A DNA stretch of 64,000 nt from Vespa crabro (GCF_910589235.1 NC_060959.1:9383907-9447906); one strand, 5' to 3'; counted from the first letter of the stretch, positions 12,701 to 27,018 are shown. The notes: a model not told the origin generated them from the sequence alone. Program-made: numbers and translations.

Positions 12701-15163
12701 AAATGTTATTACATTGTTATATTACAAATGAAATTTAGATAAATCAAAAGGTCTCTCACGAATATTTGTTTCATGTATCATTTGTTCTTCATTCGTTGAT
12801 AACGATGTTTGTGAAGATATAAAATTTGATCGTAATATTGGTGTATAAATATTCGCAACATTGTGTCGATCGATTTTTGATCCTACGTTAAAAAAATTAT
12901 TTGATATATCTTTTCCTTGTAAAACTGATAAATTATCATGAACTGATTCTGTAAAAAGAATTTATTTTTTGAATATTATAAAATTACTATATCATAGTAT
13001 ATCTGTTGTTTTCCGCTTATTATTATTTGAAAATATTACCTTGATCCATTTCTTCTTCGGCCGTATCAAAAAAACTTGCTTTCATTAACTGTAATTTATG
13101 AGAATCTGTGCCAGTAATGCGTGCATAAGCTGTTGTAGGACTGATTAATAATTTTTTCTCATCATTATGATGTCCTATAAAATTTAATATTCTTTAATTA
13201 ATTTCCAGATTGCATACGGAAAATATGAAAAATATTAATAATATAATATACCAAAAAAAATATTCAATAATATAATGTGAACATTAAAATTATAAATTGT
13301 ATAGTAATCTTCAATAAAAAGAAATATGATTAAGACTCACTGTAAGTTGGAGAATCGGGATCCGTACCTAAAAAATCACATTCCAAATTTGAAAGTCGCG
13401 ACTCTCCTGCTTTTAGATTCTCTGTCGTGGTGGTGGCATTTTTATTCTATGGGGGACAAAAAATAAGAAAAAGAATTACATTAGTTTCGCGTTATTGTTT
13501 ATAAATTATCATGATATCAAAAATTAAATTATTTAATTCTTACTATAGACTTTTGTTGTTCCACTTTTTCAGGTAACTTTTGTTGCAAATTTGCAATTTT
13601 TAATTTTTTCACGTCTGATTTAGGTGGCACATTATTATCATCTTCATCCGAATCACTTAAACCATATTTTGAAAAATGATCGACCTAGCACAACGATTTT
13701 AATAAACAAAAAAAAAAATAAATAAAGAATTACATTTATATGTAAATCACATATCACGTATATATAATTTATTTACCTTAAATACCCATGATCCAGTTTC
13801 TGGACGATATTCAAGAAAGTTTGTATCGTGTTTTGCTGATACTTTACGCAATTTTGCCTCATAATTCATGGCTTCTATTCTATGTGGGTCAGTAATTGGT
13901 TCATGCCGAGTTTTATCATGTGGCCATACTCTCTCCAATGTAACTTGAGCTTTTCGATTTAAACCTTGACCAACTGGTGGTTTCTTTTCATCATCCGGAT
14001 AAATAATAACTTCCTTGTGCCGAAAATATACTATAAAATATAATATGTAATAAGATATATATGAAGAGATTTTTGTTAATTTATAACATATTTATAACTT
14101 TACCTATTTCGTCTAAATTTAAGCCATAAATATCAAACGACTCTGGAAAAAGTACATTGCCATATCCTCTACGTCCTACAGTAAAGTGAGGTACCACACA
14201 AGTTTCTCCACAAACATAATTATCTAATTTATCAAGCGGAGGAATTGTATAATATCCCACTCGTTGGAGTGTTACTTTGGCCGTATTAGTAGACCAATTA
14301 TTTTGCGATGTAGACATTGAATTTGCATCTAATTCTTGACTGGTATCTTAAACAAAACATAATGTAAAAAAAGATTATTTTTTCAATATATAATATATAT
14401 TATTTCTTTTGATATTATTTATATTTTTCTAAATATACTATTATATATATTTAATGATATATACCTGTATTTTGTGTAATCAAATCAATGGAACTTTTAT
14501 CACCCAATGATGCGCTCAAAGGCGTCTCCGTTAAATTAGATAAATCTGTATCAGTTTGATTATTTATACTATTATGAGGATTTAACTCAGTTATCGTATT
14601 GTTAATTATTTCTTGTGAATTATTAGTTTCAGAAAATGGGGACTGTTGTCCTTCGAATAATTCGTCATCACATAGTATTCTTTCTTTTCGTGGAAGTGAT
14701 GACTTCAACCTATTAATAAAAATAGAAGGTGGTATTATAAAGTGATAAAGTATATTTTTAGTGTAACGTCCATAAATATGTACAACTATATGTGTATATT
14801 TTAAGTATCTTAGGCTTACCATGATGTAGATGATTTTCTATCAGCTGAAAATTGTCTATTCGTTTCTAAATTTTTATTTTCTTTATCAATAGCTTCAATA
14901 CTACTATTGTGTACATTGGAATTATCTATTCTCTCTTCCGTGCTATCATTTTTTGTATGAGATTCAGAATTCTCATTTAAGGACTGCGTCGTAGAATTTG
15001 TAATTGGTTTTGGTCGTAATACTAATCGTTTGGCACTAGGACGTGGTTGAAATGCCTCGGATAATACTGGATCTTCTTCTTCAAGTCCCTCAAACAATGA
15101 TTTCTAGAAAAGTAAAATAATTGTATGTACAATTTCTTTTATTTATAAAAAAAAAAAAAAAAG

Positions 15164-15203
<40 letters not shown>

Positions 15204-17009
15204 GATAATAAATATACCTTAGATAACTGAGTAGTGCTAACAATTTTTGTTTTAATTTTTGGTGATTTATTGTTAGTCGCGACTTTGTACTGTGGATTGC
15301 TCAATATCTTCGATGCTGCATTTGTCGGTTTTAAAAGCTCTTCTGTTTTTCCAGAAGCCTAAATTATAAAAAAATGATATACAGTTTGATTATATATTAT
15401 TTTAAATTACAATCTGATACTTACTGGTAATAGGTTTTTCAATAAAGGTGAATCACCAAAAGGTGCTGATACCAATGCTAAAATTTGTTGATGTACGGGA
15501 ACAGTACCAGAATTTTTTACTTGGTTTGGTGCTAATCTATAACACGTTAGATTATTATATATATATATATATTTTTAAAGAACGCTATAAAATACTTTGT
15601 ATAACATATTGCATAATTACACTTACCCACTGAGTAAACCAGTTCCTTGTCCAGACATTGTATTATTATTTGCTCCAAAAGAAAAAGATCCTCCAAATGA
15701 ACCAGGATTATTAAATGTTGTAGTATTTCCCGTATTTCCAAAAACTCCACTTGGCTTTTGTTGGCCAAATAGGGTTGAACTACCACCCAAATTTAAGCCT
15801 GTGTTGGTGCCTAAATAAAGAATTAAAAATATTAGATCTATTACCACATAAATCGCTGTAATATATTTTCACATTTATAATTTAATTTAATCACTACCAA
15901 GACCCGTAGAAGGTGCTCCAGTTGAGCCAAAAGAAAAACCAGGAGTTTGTCCTGCAGGTTTAAATGATGAATTAAATAGCGAATTCCCAGAATTTTGGCC
16001 TGTATTGAAACCTGTATTAGATCCAAAGCTCAAAGGTGCTGATGCCGGTCCAAACGATGGAGTTCCAAATCCACTCATAGCAGGTTTTGCATTAAACAAA
16101 GATGTCCCACTGTTACTTACAGATGTTTGTCCAAAATTTGTAAAACCAGTTCCGGATGATGTTGAAGGTATATTAAATGCTGACTTATTCTGACTAAATA
16201 ATCCAATTGTCTGTACATATAAAAGAAAATGTTAAGATATTAATTATAAATAATATCTATACAATTTATAGAAGAATTACATGTTATATTTAATATTTCT
16301 TACTTACCTGATTAGGTTGAGGATTACCAAATGCAGGTCCAAAACCTGTATTAGGTGTAGTATTAATGTTACCAAAACCTGTGCCAGCAGTTTGATTAGC
16401 ATTGCTGGTTTGAAAAAGTGATGTTGGAGCAGCTGCTGTAAATGTTGTTATTTATATTTTGCAAGCAATAATTAGCTAATTAATATTAATATAACTTTAT
16501 TATATATAATGTAATCAATTAAAAATGCTACAAAGTAATCCTTAAAAATTCTTATATACTCACTGCCAAAAGGTTTAGCTTGTGTATTATTGCCAAAAAG
16601 ATTTGTGTTGGTTGTAGAATTAAATGCAAATGTATTTGCTGTTGTTGCTGGTTGCCCTCCAAAATTTGTCATTGGTTTACCAAAAAGACTACTTGATCCA
16701 GACTGACTGGTACTTCCAAAACCTCCACTCATTCCACTAAAACCTGTTATAATATGAATAAATAACATGAAGTGTTCAGTTCAATTCTATATAATAAGAT
16801 AACTAATACAATTTCAAATGTATACCTGTTGCTGCAGTACTAGTGCCAGCTGCTGTATTTCCAAAAGGAGATGGTTGTGCTGTTGATCCAAAAAGCCCAG
16901 TACTTGGTCCTATTACAAATGTAAATCAAGTTTAATTAGCCAATTGATTAATATTTAATTTCAAATTATTACAATAGTTTATATTGTATACACACACGCA
17001 CGCACGCAC

Positions 17010-17057
<48 letters not shown>

Positions 17058-18142
17058 TTTATATTTTAAATACTATTGTCTTTACCTTGTGGACCTTGTG
17101 GACCTTTTCGGCCAACCGAATAATCTTCAAAACGTAATTCTTCATACGATTTGGACTCATACTCCTTCATAGCAACAATGCAACAATGTCTTCCAGATAT
17201 ACTATGAGCTGTACCATTTTTTGTCATAGAATCCGTAGTTATAACAGGTGTAAATTTAACCACTGTCCCTGTCATAGCTGTATTAGCAGGTGTATTACTA
17301 AAACCTTAAGATATACATTAATATATATATATTAATTAAACTACGATTATTAAAATAAATTTTATTTTATATGTAACTTACCACCAGTTGTACCAAAGAG
17401 ATTTGTATTTCCAGTTGCATTAGTTTGACCAAAAGGAGTAACTTGTTGAGATGGTTGTTGCGGTTGACCAAATAAATTACTGGAAACTGGATTGTTAAAA
17501 CTGAATCCACCTGTTTTATTTCCTTGACCAAAAGCAGACGTTGCTGTACTTGCTCCAAAAAGACTTGGGGTTGCATTTTGTTGTGTACCAAACAGATTAG
17601 TATTTGTATTGGTTGTACCAAAACCTGCAAAACAATAAATAAAAAGTAAATAAAAGTAATATTTTAGAGAAATTAAGGAGTTAAAATTAGTATGTATATT
17701 CTTGATTAATCTTTAAAATTTTTAGATAAATATTAGAAATGCATATTAATGCATATATGCAAGTCTATAACAATGTATATTTGCATTTTTTAATACAATA
17801 AAAATACCTCCAAAAGAAGGCTGAGCGTTAGTTTGTTGTCTAAATGCTGGTGGCGTAGTCGTATTGCCAAATAACCCACTAGTTGAAGAACCAGCAGGTT
17901 TTGAACTAAAAAGTGAAGTATTACCACTGCCAAAGACTTGAGATGTACCCATTCCAAAGCTACTTGTCGTAATTGGTTTACTGAATGCTGATTGACCAAA
18001 GGGACTACTTTGTGTAGCAGTATTAAAACCAGCTAAAATTAATAAATGATATCAATAGAATATATTATATAAAAAAGTTTCAAAACTTTTCAATGAATTA
18101 AATTAACATACTGAAGGATGTATTTCCAGATTGTCCAAACAT
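9520..18142 (-). CDS. Nup98-96: Nucleoporin Nup98-Nup96 precursor
   Basis: About 29 coding exons, roughly 1,880 residues, from ATG at 18142 (MFGQSGNTSF) to the stop at 9520. One precursor yields two nuclear pore proteins: Nup98 (FG-repeat barrier, mRNA export) and Nup96 (scaffold of the Y complex). Order seen: FG/GLFG repeats (exons 18142-15628) interrupted by the Gle2/Rae1-binding GLEBS segment (exon about 17305-17087, with KEYESKSYEELRFEDY); a linker; the autoproteolytic domain (exons about 14347-13545) with YYTIPPLDKLDNYV and EYRPETGSWVFKVDHFSKYGL; then Nup96 with the helical solenoid (LEEACQIARKVGDHCLALLMAQL, then SWLMQQTLLSLGYSHLSEYV) down to 9520. Approximate exons of the Nup96 part: 13446-13340, 13175-13040, 12948-12760, 12690-12514, 12368-12140, 12051-11810, 11699-11562, 11431-11158, 11090-10828, 10657-10346, 10254-10157, 10072-9826 and 9721-9520. 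Length and order match human NUP98 (about 1,817). Confidence 0.93.
13670..13678 (-). other. Nup98-96: Nup98 autoproteolysis site HF|S
   Basis: The codons CAT TTT TCA (13678 down to 13670) encode His-Phe-Ser within DHFSKYGLSDSDED. In human NUP98 the chain is cut between Phe and Ser of HFSKYGL, by a serine that forms an ester intermediate. All the residues visible here are conserved, so self-cleavage into Nup98 and Nup96 is expected in this species. Confidence 0.9.
15147..15198. repeat. A-run in a Nup98-96 intron
   Basis: About 52 bases of almost pure A with a single G. On the coding (minus) strand it is a T-run near an intron acceptor, so it could be an expanded polypyrimidine tract. No retroelement body is attached. 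Confidence 0.85.
17012..17054. repeat. (GA)n microsatellite
   Basis: About 21 GA units, preceded by CACG units, in the Nup98-96 intron after the GLEBS exon. Confidence 0.9.
17087..17305 (-). other. Nup98-96: GLEBS (Rae1/Gle2-binding) exon of Nup98
   Basis: The exon encodes a Thr-rich lead (VVKFTPVITTDSM), then the GLEBS helix-hairpin ISGRHCCIVAMKEYESKSYE and LRFEDYSVGRKGPQGPQG. This is the only non-FG segment in the N-terminal half, as in other animal Nup98 proteins. It recruits the mRNA export factor Rae1. A downstream-strand (GA)n microsatellite sits in the intron next to it at 17012-17054. Confidence 0.85.
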
Positions 18143-19596
18143 ATTTATTCAATATAATAATTCCACAAATTCTAGTAAAGTTCTATTAATATATGTCTTA
18201 TTGCAGAATCTGAAAAAGAGAATTATTTTTATTCTATATTTTCTTCTTTTCTTCTTTATGTTTGAAAGAAAATAACATTGAATAAGATTGCACAATAAAC
18301 ACACTAATGACATCAGAGGGATATATGTGTGTGCAATTGATATATCGTATCTTATTAACACAGATTAACATAGCAAAGTAAACACCAATAGATAAACAAT
18401 AAAATAACTTTGTATTCGTCCTAATACGTGTACAATCAATTATTACTAATTCTAAGTAATCATAAGAAAAATTGTTAACCTATATACTTAATTCAAGGCA
18501 TTGCCTCAGATGGGATAGATTAAGTTTTCCAATCACTATTTTAACAAAAATAATAAAATTTATCTACAAGTGAAATGATACAACACGAGAGTAAATTTAT
18601 TTTTCACTGAAACCCACGCTTAATAAACAAGTAATGGCGTATTGTCAGGATAGAAGATGGACAATGGAACTGCAACGTATACACCCACCAACATACTTAA
18701 GATAAATTAAAATATCACTAGATCTAAAGTTGGTTGCTTACAATTAGATGATTGTGTTCTTTGCATCAAAAAATGTTGCAAATAAAAATCGATAAAAACA
18801 AATAATTTTTAAATATATATTTAAATTTTTACTTTTATTTTCTTTTATATTATTAAAAATTTTGATTTATTCATTTGAAGGATTAAAAATTTCTAAGAGT
18901 TTATAATTTATTCAAATTAAAAGCACATAGAAAGATACAAAATTCTACCAACAAAACTTTTTTCAAATTCTACGTTGGTATACTGCAATTCGTACCAACC
19001 TTAAGAATAATAAATATCGTAAGATCAAAATCGATTTTATTTGATTTTTCCTTTTGTCATATTCGCTCACTATTCCTTTAATCTTATTAGATTCTAGTGG
19101 TGAACAGTATTGGGTGATTGTTTTTATAGATATTCGCTTAATTTTATCACACTAATATCACATGATCATAGATCAATGATGAAGAATCGCAAGTACAAAA
19201 TCACACTTGCATAACCAATTTGTAAATCATAAATAAAAAATCTATCAGTAATTATCCTTATTGGATAAGCATGAAACGTGTACCGTTGAAGATTTTAAGG
19301 TTAATAAATAGTTTTCTTATAAATATTATAATTAGTGGGTGATATTGTAAAATAGTTGATCTATTTACCATATGATTTGATCAATAATATAAAATCTGAT
19401 TATCATGAAAATTAGATGGTAATAACTTTTTTAACTGTGAATATCTGTAGCAAAAATACAAGTGAATGCATGACACAAACATTAACTTGCCATAAAACAG
19501 TAGAATGTAAATATTTAGTCATAAATAAGTGAATATTTAATTTATTCAAATGATATAATTATATTCTATAACCTTTATACTTATTAAAAAAATACT
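18143..19596. promoter_or_regulatory. Head-to-head intergenic region Nup98-96 / C2cd5
   Basis: 1.45 kb separates the two divergent start codons. On the minus strand a possible 5'UTR intron acceptor (CTTTTTCAG, about 18208-18216) lies some 65 bases upstream of the Nup98-96 ATG, so part of this region may be a spliced leader of that gene. The rest is AT-rich, with no TATA box at a convincing distance from either ATG. A shared bidirectional promoter is inferred from the arrangement only. Confidence 0.45.
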
Positions 19597-22500
19597 ATGC
19601 CTGGAAAGATAAAAGTAAAGGTATTGGCAGGCCGTAATTTGCCTGTAATGGATCGTTCAGGTGATACAACAGATGCATACGTTGAATTAAAATTTGGAAA
19701 TGTTACGTATAAAACTGATGTGTGCAGAAAATCTTTAAATCCTCAATGGAATTCTGAATGGTATAAATTTGAAGTAGACGATGCCGAGTTACAAGATGAA
19801 CCTTTACAAATTAGATTAATGGATCATGACACTTATTCTGCCAATGATGCAATTGGCAAAGTTTATATAAATTTAAATCCATTATTATTACCTGGTATAA
19901 CACCTTTAATTAAGAATGTTTGGACTTTGGAAGCAGCTTTAAATTCGAGTGCTGGCTCTCAAGGTAGTAATAAAAAATGAATAGAAAAATTTGCATACAT
20001 GTGTATATATACGAATATTATTTTGGCTTTAGTTTTTTGTCTTTACATTCTGCATTATTATAGGCTCAGTTATGACAGGATGGTTGCCAGTATATGATAC
20101 AATGCATGGTATTCGTGGTGAAGTAAACATTATTGTTAAAGTGGAATTATTCTTAGATTTTAATAAGTTTAGGCAATCATCATGTGGTGTACAGTTTTTC
20201 TATTGTAAGCATTTAAATTATTCATGTTACATTTAATGAACATAAAGGAGGTTTAGATTCTTCTTCATAATGTTTTCATTTATATTACTATGTTGCACTA
20301 TGATTTGCTTTATTTTAGGTGAAAGTAATTCTTTTCTACTAACTATTAAGAGAATAATTATAAATATCTTTAAAAGTACATATACCTCCTATAAATAATT
20401 TTTTATGCGTATATTTTTTTACATTTATATATTTTTACAAATAAATTTTTGTTTTATAGGGGGAATATTCTCAGCAATTCTCTTAATTGGATCAGCAAAA
20501 GATATCCATTCTGATAAAACATCAGTGTTGGCAACCATTTTAGCAAAGAAACAGTATTGTTACATATAAATTGTCTTAAATCTCCAAGAAAATACATATT
20601 ATTGATGATAAGTGTTATTATCTGTCAATTACATATTACAGGAGATATATCCTAAAACAGTGTGTGAATTTTATTTTATTTTATTAACTGTAATAATATT
20701 ATTGAGATTAAAAAAAAACTACTATTGAGAGAATAATACTATTGAGAAAAAAAATTTTTTGATATTAAGTATATATTTCATATCATATATTTGAGCAAAT
20801 CATAGGAGCAATTGTTATATATATATATAAATAGTTCTTTCTTTTTATTTATTATTCAAAATTACATATATAATAATTTAATTATATTTTATGAACAATA
20901 TTTATTATGTAAATATCTTGCTAATAGTAAAATAAATATGAAATATTTGTAGCACCAAATATACCACATGGATATCATGCTCAAGTGATACATGGTTTTG
21001 TTGAAGAATTAATAGTGAGTGATGATCCGGAATACAAATGGATCGATAAGATAAGGACGCCTAGAGCATCAAATGAAGCACGTCAGACATTGTTTTTTAA
21101 ATTAAGTGGAGAAGTACAGAGAAAAATAGGTTTGAAAGCATTAGATCTGGGTGGAAATGCTGTTATTGGGTAAATATATACAAATATCTTTATTTATCTG
21201 TGAACTGTACTTTAATTCTCAATTGTACTTCTTCATTTATGATTAGATATCTGCAGAATTTTGACTTAGAAGGAGAATCAGGTATTGTCGCACGAGGGAT
21301 AGGAACTGCAGTAACTCTTGTAAAAGTACATGATGTTTTTAATTCTCCTTCAGATAATATACCGCTTGAAGAGTATGTATATTTTTATTTGTTGATTTAA
21401 TTATGATAAATATAATAGATATAAGTGAAATATGTTTTGTGATTTGATTAAATATAAATATAAATTCGTTATATTTGTATTTTTATAGACATCAAGAGGA
21501 AGCATCATTCAGTCCAAGTTACCCACTTCCTACTGTTCCTTCTTCAACAACTACAAAAACTTTACATTCGCCTGCAACAAAAACACATAATATCATTCCT
21601 TTACATAGAAGATCCAGTGATTCCGATTTGAGTATTACACCAAAAGGTATGTATGTAATAGAAAAAACATATGAAATGCTAAAATATTTGTAATAATTAC
21701 AATTACTTTAATTCTATATTTCAGGTAATTCTTTGGCAGGAAGTGATAGATCAATGGGTGGTTTTATGAAAACATCAACAGCTGTAGTAAGAACTATGAA
21801 TCAAGATGCATTAGAAATGTTGGAATATCCATTTATTACAATGCAACAATATCCTCCTGGTTTTGTTGTACATATAGGTAAGCTTTGTGCATCATCTTCA
21901 CGTAAGTTAAAGAACAAATATTATTTTGTTATGTATTATAAAAACAGTAAAAGAGAATATTTTGAGGAAGGAATAAAGTATATTAATGTAATATTGTGAA
22001 TATATAAAATTATACATTGTATACATCATATTGAGGTAGGTGGTCTGGTAAGCTCAAGATCAGTTAAACTATTGGAAAGAATAAGTAATTTAGAAGAACC
22101 AGAAGGTCGTGATGCATGGTGGACAGAAATTAGAATGGAAGTAAGATCACATGCAAGAGCATTAGCGTGTAATGTCGTCATAGGTTATAAAGAAGAAACT
22201 AGCATATGGTAAAATATCTAAATAAATGTATATTTAAATAAGCATAAATAATAGACAATATGATACACATCAATTTATTTGTTTTTAGTGACGACGTTTG
22301 TGTTTTAAATGCAAGTGGTACAGCTGCTGTTATAAATCTTCATAGTTCAAATCAAGATCAGGATAATGTCTTTGTAAGTCGATTGCAACAAGGATTACTT
22401 ACAGCATCTATGGAATCAGATCGTGATAAACCTTGTCAAAAGTCATCGGTTAACAAAACAGAAAGATGTGACATTGATACATCTAATCATACGACGAATC

Positions 22501-24770
22501 TAAGTGGAAGAAATAAATGTACATCTGAAAGTAATGATCATGAATCATATGTGCAATCTCATGGATGCAATCTTTGTCATTTACCATATAGTGGAAATAA
22601 TATTCAATTTAAAGTCAATATGTCAAAATGTGCTATATGCAAGAGAGCAAAAGTTCCAGACGTAATGTTTACTACTATAGAACTTCCTGAAAATATACCT
22701 ATGACTGGTAGAGGATGTTTTATTCAAGCAACAGTCTGTAAAAGTAAGAAAGATTTGAGAGGTGAATTAAATGCAAAAGAAATTTCTGATTGTTTGCCTT
22801 TCTTGGAATATGAATTATATTGTTTATTATTGAATAAGTTAAAAATGAAAGGTATGAATGCTGTCTTTGGTTTAAAGTTGCAAGTTTCCATTGGAGAAAG
22901 ATTGGTGATTGGAATGGCAGTTGGAACTGCTGTTTTTCTTACAGCATTACCTAATCCTTCTATTCCTCAAATTGCTGCTCATAATTCTTGGCACAATGAA
23001 GAACAGTTGGTTGAAATTCAAAAAATTCTTTCAGAAACTGTAAAAAAAAATATAGAATTTTATCAGTTGAAACCAATAGGAGGGGTATGTTCAAATGAAA
23101 TATGTTCAGATTGTTTCATTTGATTTTATGTAATTTATATATCAAGCAACTATTATAATTTTCTAATAGGACAATGAAACTGGACGTATTGTTACTACAT
23201 CTGATACAGACGACTCGGACGAGGATTTACCTGAACTTGATGTTGCATTAGGTTCTCGAGATGCTTGCATACTAGAAGTAGATGATCTTGAGGATATGGA
23301 TAGAATATCATTATTAATAGATGATAGGCCACCTGATGATTTTCACGTAGTAAATACACAAACTATTCCTGGATTAGAAGATCTAGAAATTGTAAGAAAT
23401 TTACAAATGTTTACCCAAGTATCCAGAGCTAAGATTCCAGCAGGTCAATTAGCATCAATGCCTTCAAAATATTTTGCTAGATTACTGCAGGTATATTACA
23501 AAATTCTTTTTAAATAGCATTCAAGAATATACTTTTCATTTTGTAAATAATATAATATATCTTTTGAAAAATTAATATTTATAATATATTGTAGACAGTT
23601 TTCTTCAAATTAAGGAGAATGGTTCCTTGTGCACTTTGTGATATGCAATTTAAAGTTGCACTTCCTGAACAAGATGAAATACAACTTTCTGTTGTTGGTA
23701 TGGCACTTGGATTGGGCGAACCTGTGAAGTCAAATAAATTTAAACGAAAATTGCTAATTCATCAACTTAGTAAAGATGAAGTGAAAAAATCAGGTAAAGT
23801 TTTAGTTTTCATGTCGTCATGATAATATTATTATGGATTTTATTATAATAATACAGTTGAAAAATTTCTATTTGTAGATGAACACGAGATGATATTTAAT
23901 CTCGAAGATGATCACATAGAAGCTCCTGTTGTATCTGACAATACATTAAATACTCGAACTGCAAATTCGTCTACATTAACGGTCCTTTCTGGACGAAAAT
24001 CAAGACCACGTTCACCATTACGTTCAAAGATACATACTACACATAGACATAAACATGTGAGTCTACACTGGTATTTCACGAGTACAAGTTGTTATTAAAT
24101 TGATAAGTTAAAAATTTTTAATTTTGTGAAATATATTTTATATATTTTATCCCTCTTAATTTTATTTTAGGTGCCTTTGAAAGAAAGATATGGCGTAGAT
24201 ATAACACCATTATCATATTTACCAGGTGGTAGAATCGAAAGATATTTAGGAAATCTAAACTTTTTCTTTATCAGAGAAAGCACATCTGTAAGAGAGGTAT
24301 ATTTATATTATCATCAGGACATTAACTTTTATGTTAGACTTTGACTCCATATATATAACTATGAAAAATTACTAAAAATAATAATTTAAAGATAGCAAAT
24401 AAAAAAATCGTATAGAAAGATACATTTTTTACAGAATGGTGGATTAAGTGGATTTACACATAGCTTTGTAATGGAAATATTAGCAATTGTACGTGCACAT
24501 ATTACAGCATTAGGAGGAAATGCAATGGTTGCTTTTTTTATGACTCAATGTGTCCTTCTCCATAATCTTCATAAAAATCAGGTATGTTATTAATATATTT
24601 AACATAAAATTTTCACTTTTACATTCTATTGACAATTTTCAGGGTCAATAATAATCATTAAAGTATATATTATATTTTTTTAGGGTCAGTGTCTCATAAA
24701 TGTAGGTGGAGATGTAGTTTTCGTATCATATTTTGCCAATGAAAAACGAAGTGGAACATCAAATTACTGA
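19597..24770 (+). CDS. C2cd5: C2 domain-containing protein 5 (CDP138 family)
   Basis: Fourteen coding exons: 19597-19963, 20064-20204, 20953-21169, 21247-21372, 21489-21646, 21725-21877, 22040-22208, 22289-23084, 23170-23490, 23595-23793, 23878-24056, 24171-24296, 24435-24581 and 24684-24770. All phases agree; 1,061 residues (human C2CD5 about 1,000). C2CD5 is an AKT2 substrate that binds Ca2+ and phospholipid through its N-terminal C2 domain and promotes GLUT4 vesicle fusion in insulin-responsive cells; its insect role is not established. What is seen: the C2 domain at residues 1-110 with Asp-rich loops (RSGDTTDAY, DHDTYSANDAIG); a conserved middle with IDKIRTPRASNEARQTLF and YLQNFDLEGESGI; a Cys-rich stretch (CNLCHLPY, KCAICKRAKVPDVMFTT), probably a zinc site; and a hydrophobic C-terminal block NVGGDVVFVSYF. 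The ATG at 19597 begins the C2 domain directly, as in vertebrates. Confidence 0.92.
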
Positions 24771-25963
24771 CCCCAACCTCCACATTCTGCACCACCATAG
24801 TTACAAAGCAAAAAGAATTTTTAACATTCTGTTATTATAGTTTTAGACGAATCTGTTATATTTTGTAATTGTTTGCTTATTTTTATTGCTGTAACAAAAT
24901 TGCTTTACATTAGGCTTTTTATACTTGATATACACAGAAAAAAAATATTTACAGTTTAGTATCTATTACTTTACTTTTTATTATTATACTAAAATAGTAT
25001 ATTCTTCAGCTACATTGTTAAATAATACTATTACATATCCCGAAGTACTCTACAATTGGTTAAAATGTAAATATAGTCTTAAGTTTATCGCAGTAGTGGA
25101 CTTTTAAGGATAAATTGATGTGATAGTATTTATTAAATACATTTATAACAAATTATAAAGTTCAATGTAAAATGCACATTTCTGTAATTCGTCTGTAACA
25201 TTGTATTTTCTATTTTTATGTACATGTAAATTGTAATTTTATGATAAGCATTTTTCTCACAATGTCCTTTTGTAATTTTGAAAGGTCACTGTTACAAAAT
25301 AATATGTTGGGTGCAATATGTCATGCATTTTATTTTTAATTCTAGTCAGTTAGTTGATACAAGAATTTAGAATATATTTCGAATGGTGATGTATAAAAAA
25401 AAGTTGATGTATAAAAAATTTCTTGCTATCAAAAAATATTTTTATCCTTAATAGAGCGACAATCATTAAAACACAATTTCTTTAAAATGTCTTACATTAG
25501 TTAAAGAATGTGAATTTTCTAGTATATAGAAATGCTGTGAATAATAAAAAAAAAGTCGCTTCTTATTATAATTCCGATTATTATTTTCTAGTTATTAAAA
25601 TTATAACGTACGTATAATTAGATAATAAGATAAGCTGTAAATGTAATATTTACATATTTTGAAATTATTATAATAAATCATATAACAAAACATTATGTTA
25701 ATTGAATTACATACGACTGATATAGTAATAACAGTATACCAGAACCAATTAAATATATATTATTTCTGTTGTTTCCTTTAATATTTATAAAAATATTACT
25801 ATGAAGAAACAGAATTTGAATTTTGCCGCTATCTGGAATACCAATAGCAATAGCGTGATATTGTACTTTTTGACGAATAAAATCGTAAGGTAATAAGGTA
25901 TGAAATGATATAAGCACAAGTTCAGAGTTGTTAAAGCGTCGCGGTTATTGCAAGGTAATTGTC
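24771..25963. other. C2cd5 3'UTR and proteasome alpha2 promoter region
   Basis: AT-rich DNA between two plus-strand genes. The first part should be the C2cd5 3'UTR. The last about 40 bases before the Prosalpha2 ATG turn more GC-rich (AAAGCGTCGCGGTTATTGC), as expected for a short housekeeping 5'UTR. I see no TATA box there. Confidence 0.5.
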
Positions 25964-27018
25964 ATGGCTTCGGAACGTTATAGTTTCTCATTAACCACAT
26001 TTAGGTAAGTATTTTAGTGCAATAATTTGTCAATTTTTAAATAATATTAAAAATTTATATATATTTAAGACATATACATACATAGTTTTAACATTAGATT
26101 TTATATTACAAAGTTAACCTATAATCAACTATTTTTTATTTCTAAAACACATTGTTACAGTGTTTTAATATCATTTTTTTAGATTATTAATAGAGTTCAT
26201 AATTTTTTAATTAATATTTGTTTAATATATCATTATAACTTATAAATTTATGAAACTAATTATTGTTTAATATAGCCCATCCGGAAAATTGGTTCAAATA
26301 GAATATGCCTTAGCTGCAGTGGCTGCAGGTGCTCCCAGTGTTGGTATCAAGGCATCAAATGGAGTTGTACTTGCTACCGAAAATAAGCATAAATCGATAC
26401 TTTACGATGAACACAGTGTCAATAAAGTTGAGATGATTACAAAGCACATTGGTATGGTATATAGTGGTATGGGACCTGACTACAGATTACTTGTCAAACA
26501 AGCTCGTAAAATGGCTCAACAATATCTGCTTGTTTATCAAGAACCTATTCCTACTGCACAATTAGTCCAACGAGTAGCTATGCTTATGCAGGAATATACA
26601 CAATCTGGGTATAAATTGACAATATTTTATAATGATAAATATATGTAGACTATACGAATGCTATATAATGATAATATGTTATTATAGAGGTGTTAGACCA
26701 TTTGGAGTATCTTTATTAATTTGTGGATGGGATAATGGAAAGCCATATCTATTTCAATGCGATCCATCTGGTGCTTATTTTGCATGGAAAGCAACTGCCA
26801 TGGGAAAAAATTTCATTAATGGAAAAACATTCCTTGAAAAAAGATATAGTGAAGATTTGGAATTGGATGATGCTGTCCACACTGCGATTCTTACATTGAA
26901 AGAAGGATTTGAAGGTCAAATGACGGCAGATAACATAGAAGTTGGTATTTGCGATGCAAATGGATTTAGAAGATTAGATCCATCTAATGTTAAAGATTAT
27001 CTTGCTAGCATCCCTTAA
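25964..27018 (+). CDS. Prosalpha2: 20S proteasome subunit alpha type 2
   Basis: Three exons, 25964-26004, 26276-26608 and 26688-27018, give exactly 234 residues, the same length as human PSMA2. The subunit is a structural (non-catalytic) member of the outer alpha ring of the 20S core, in cytosol and nucleus. What is seen: the N-terminal proteasome alpha signature beginning MASERYSFSLTTFSPSGKL and QIEYALAAVAAG, the body GMVYSGMGPDYRLLVKQAR and GVRPFGVSLLICGWD, and the C-terminus LASIP. The first exon encodes 13 complete residues plus two bases of Ser14, which is split by the intron. The start is fixed by the conserved MASERYSFSLTTFSPSGK leader. Confidence 0.96.

Noticed and set aside
15147..15198. 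Poly(A) tail of a retroposed element
   Set aside because: No retroelement body, target-site duplication or processed gene is attached; it looks like an expanded intronic homopolymer.
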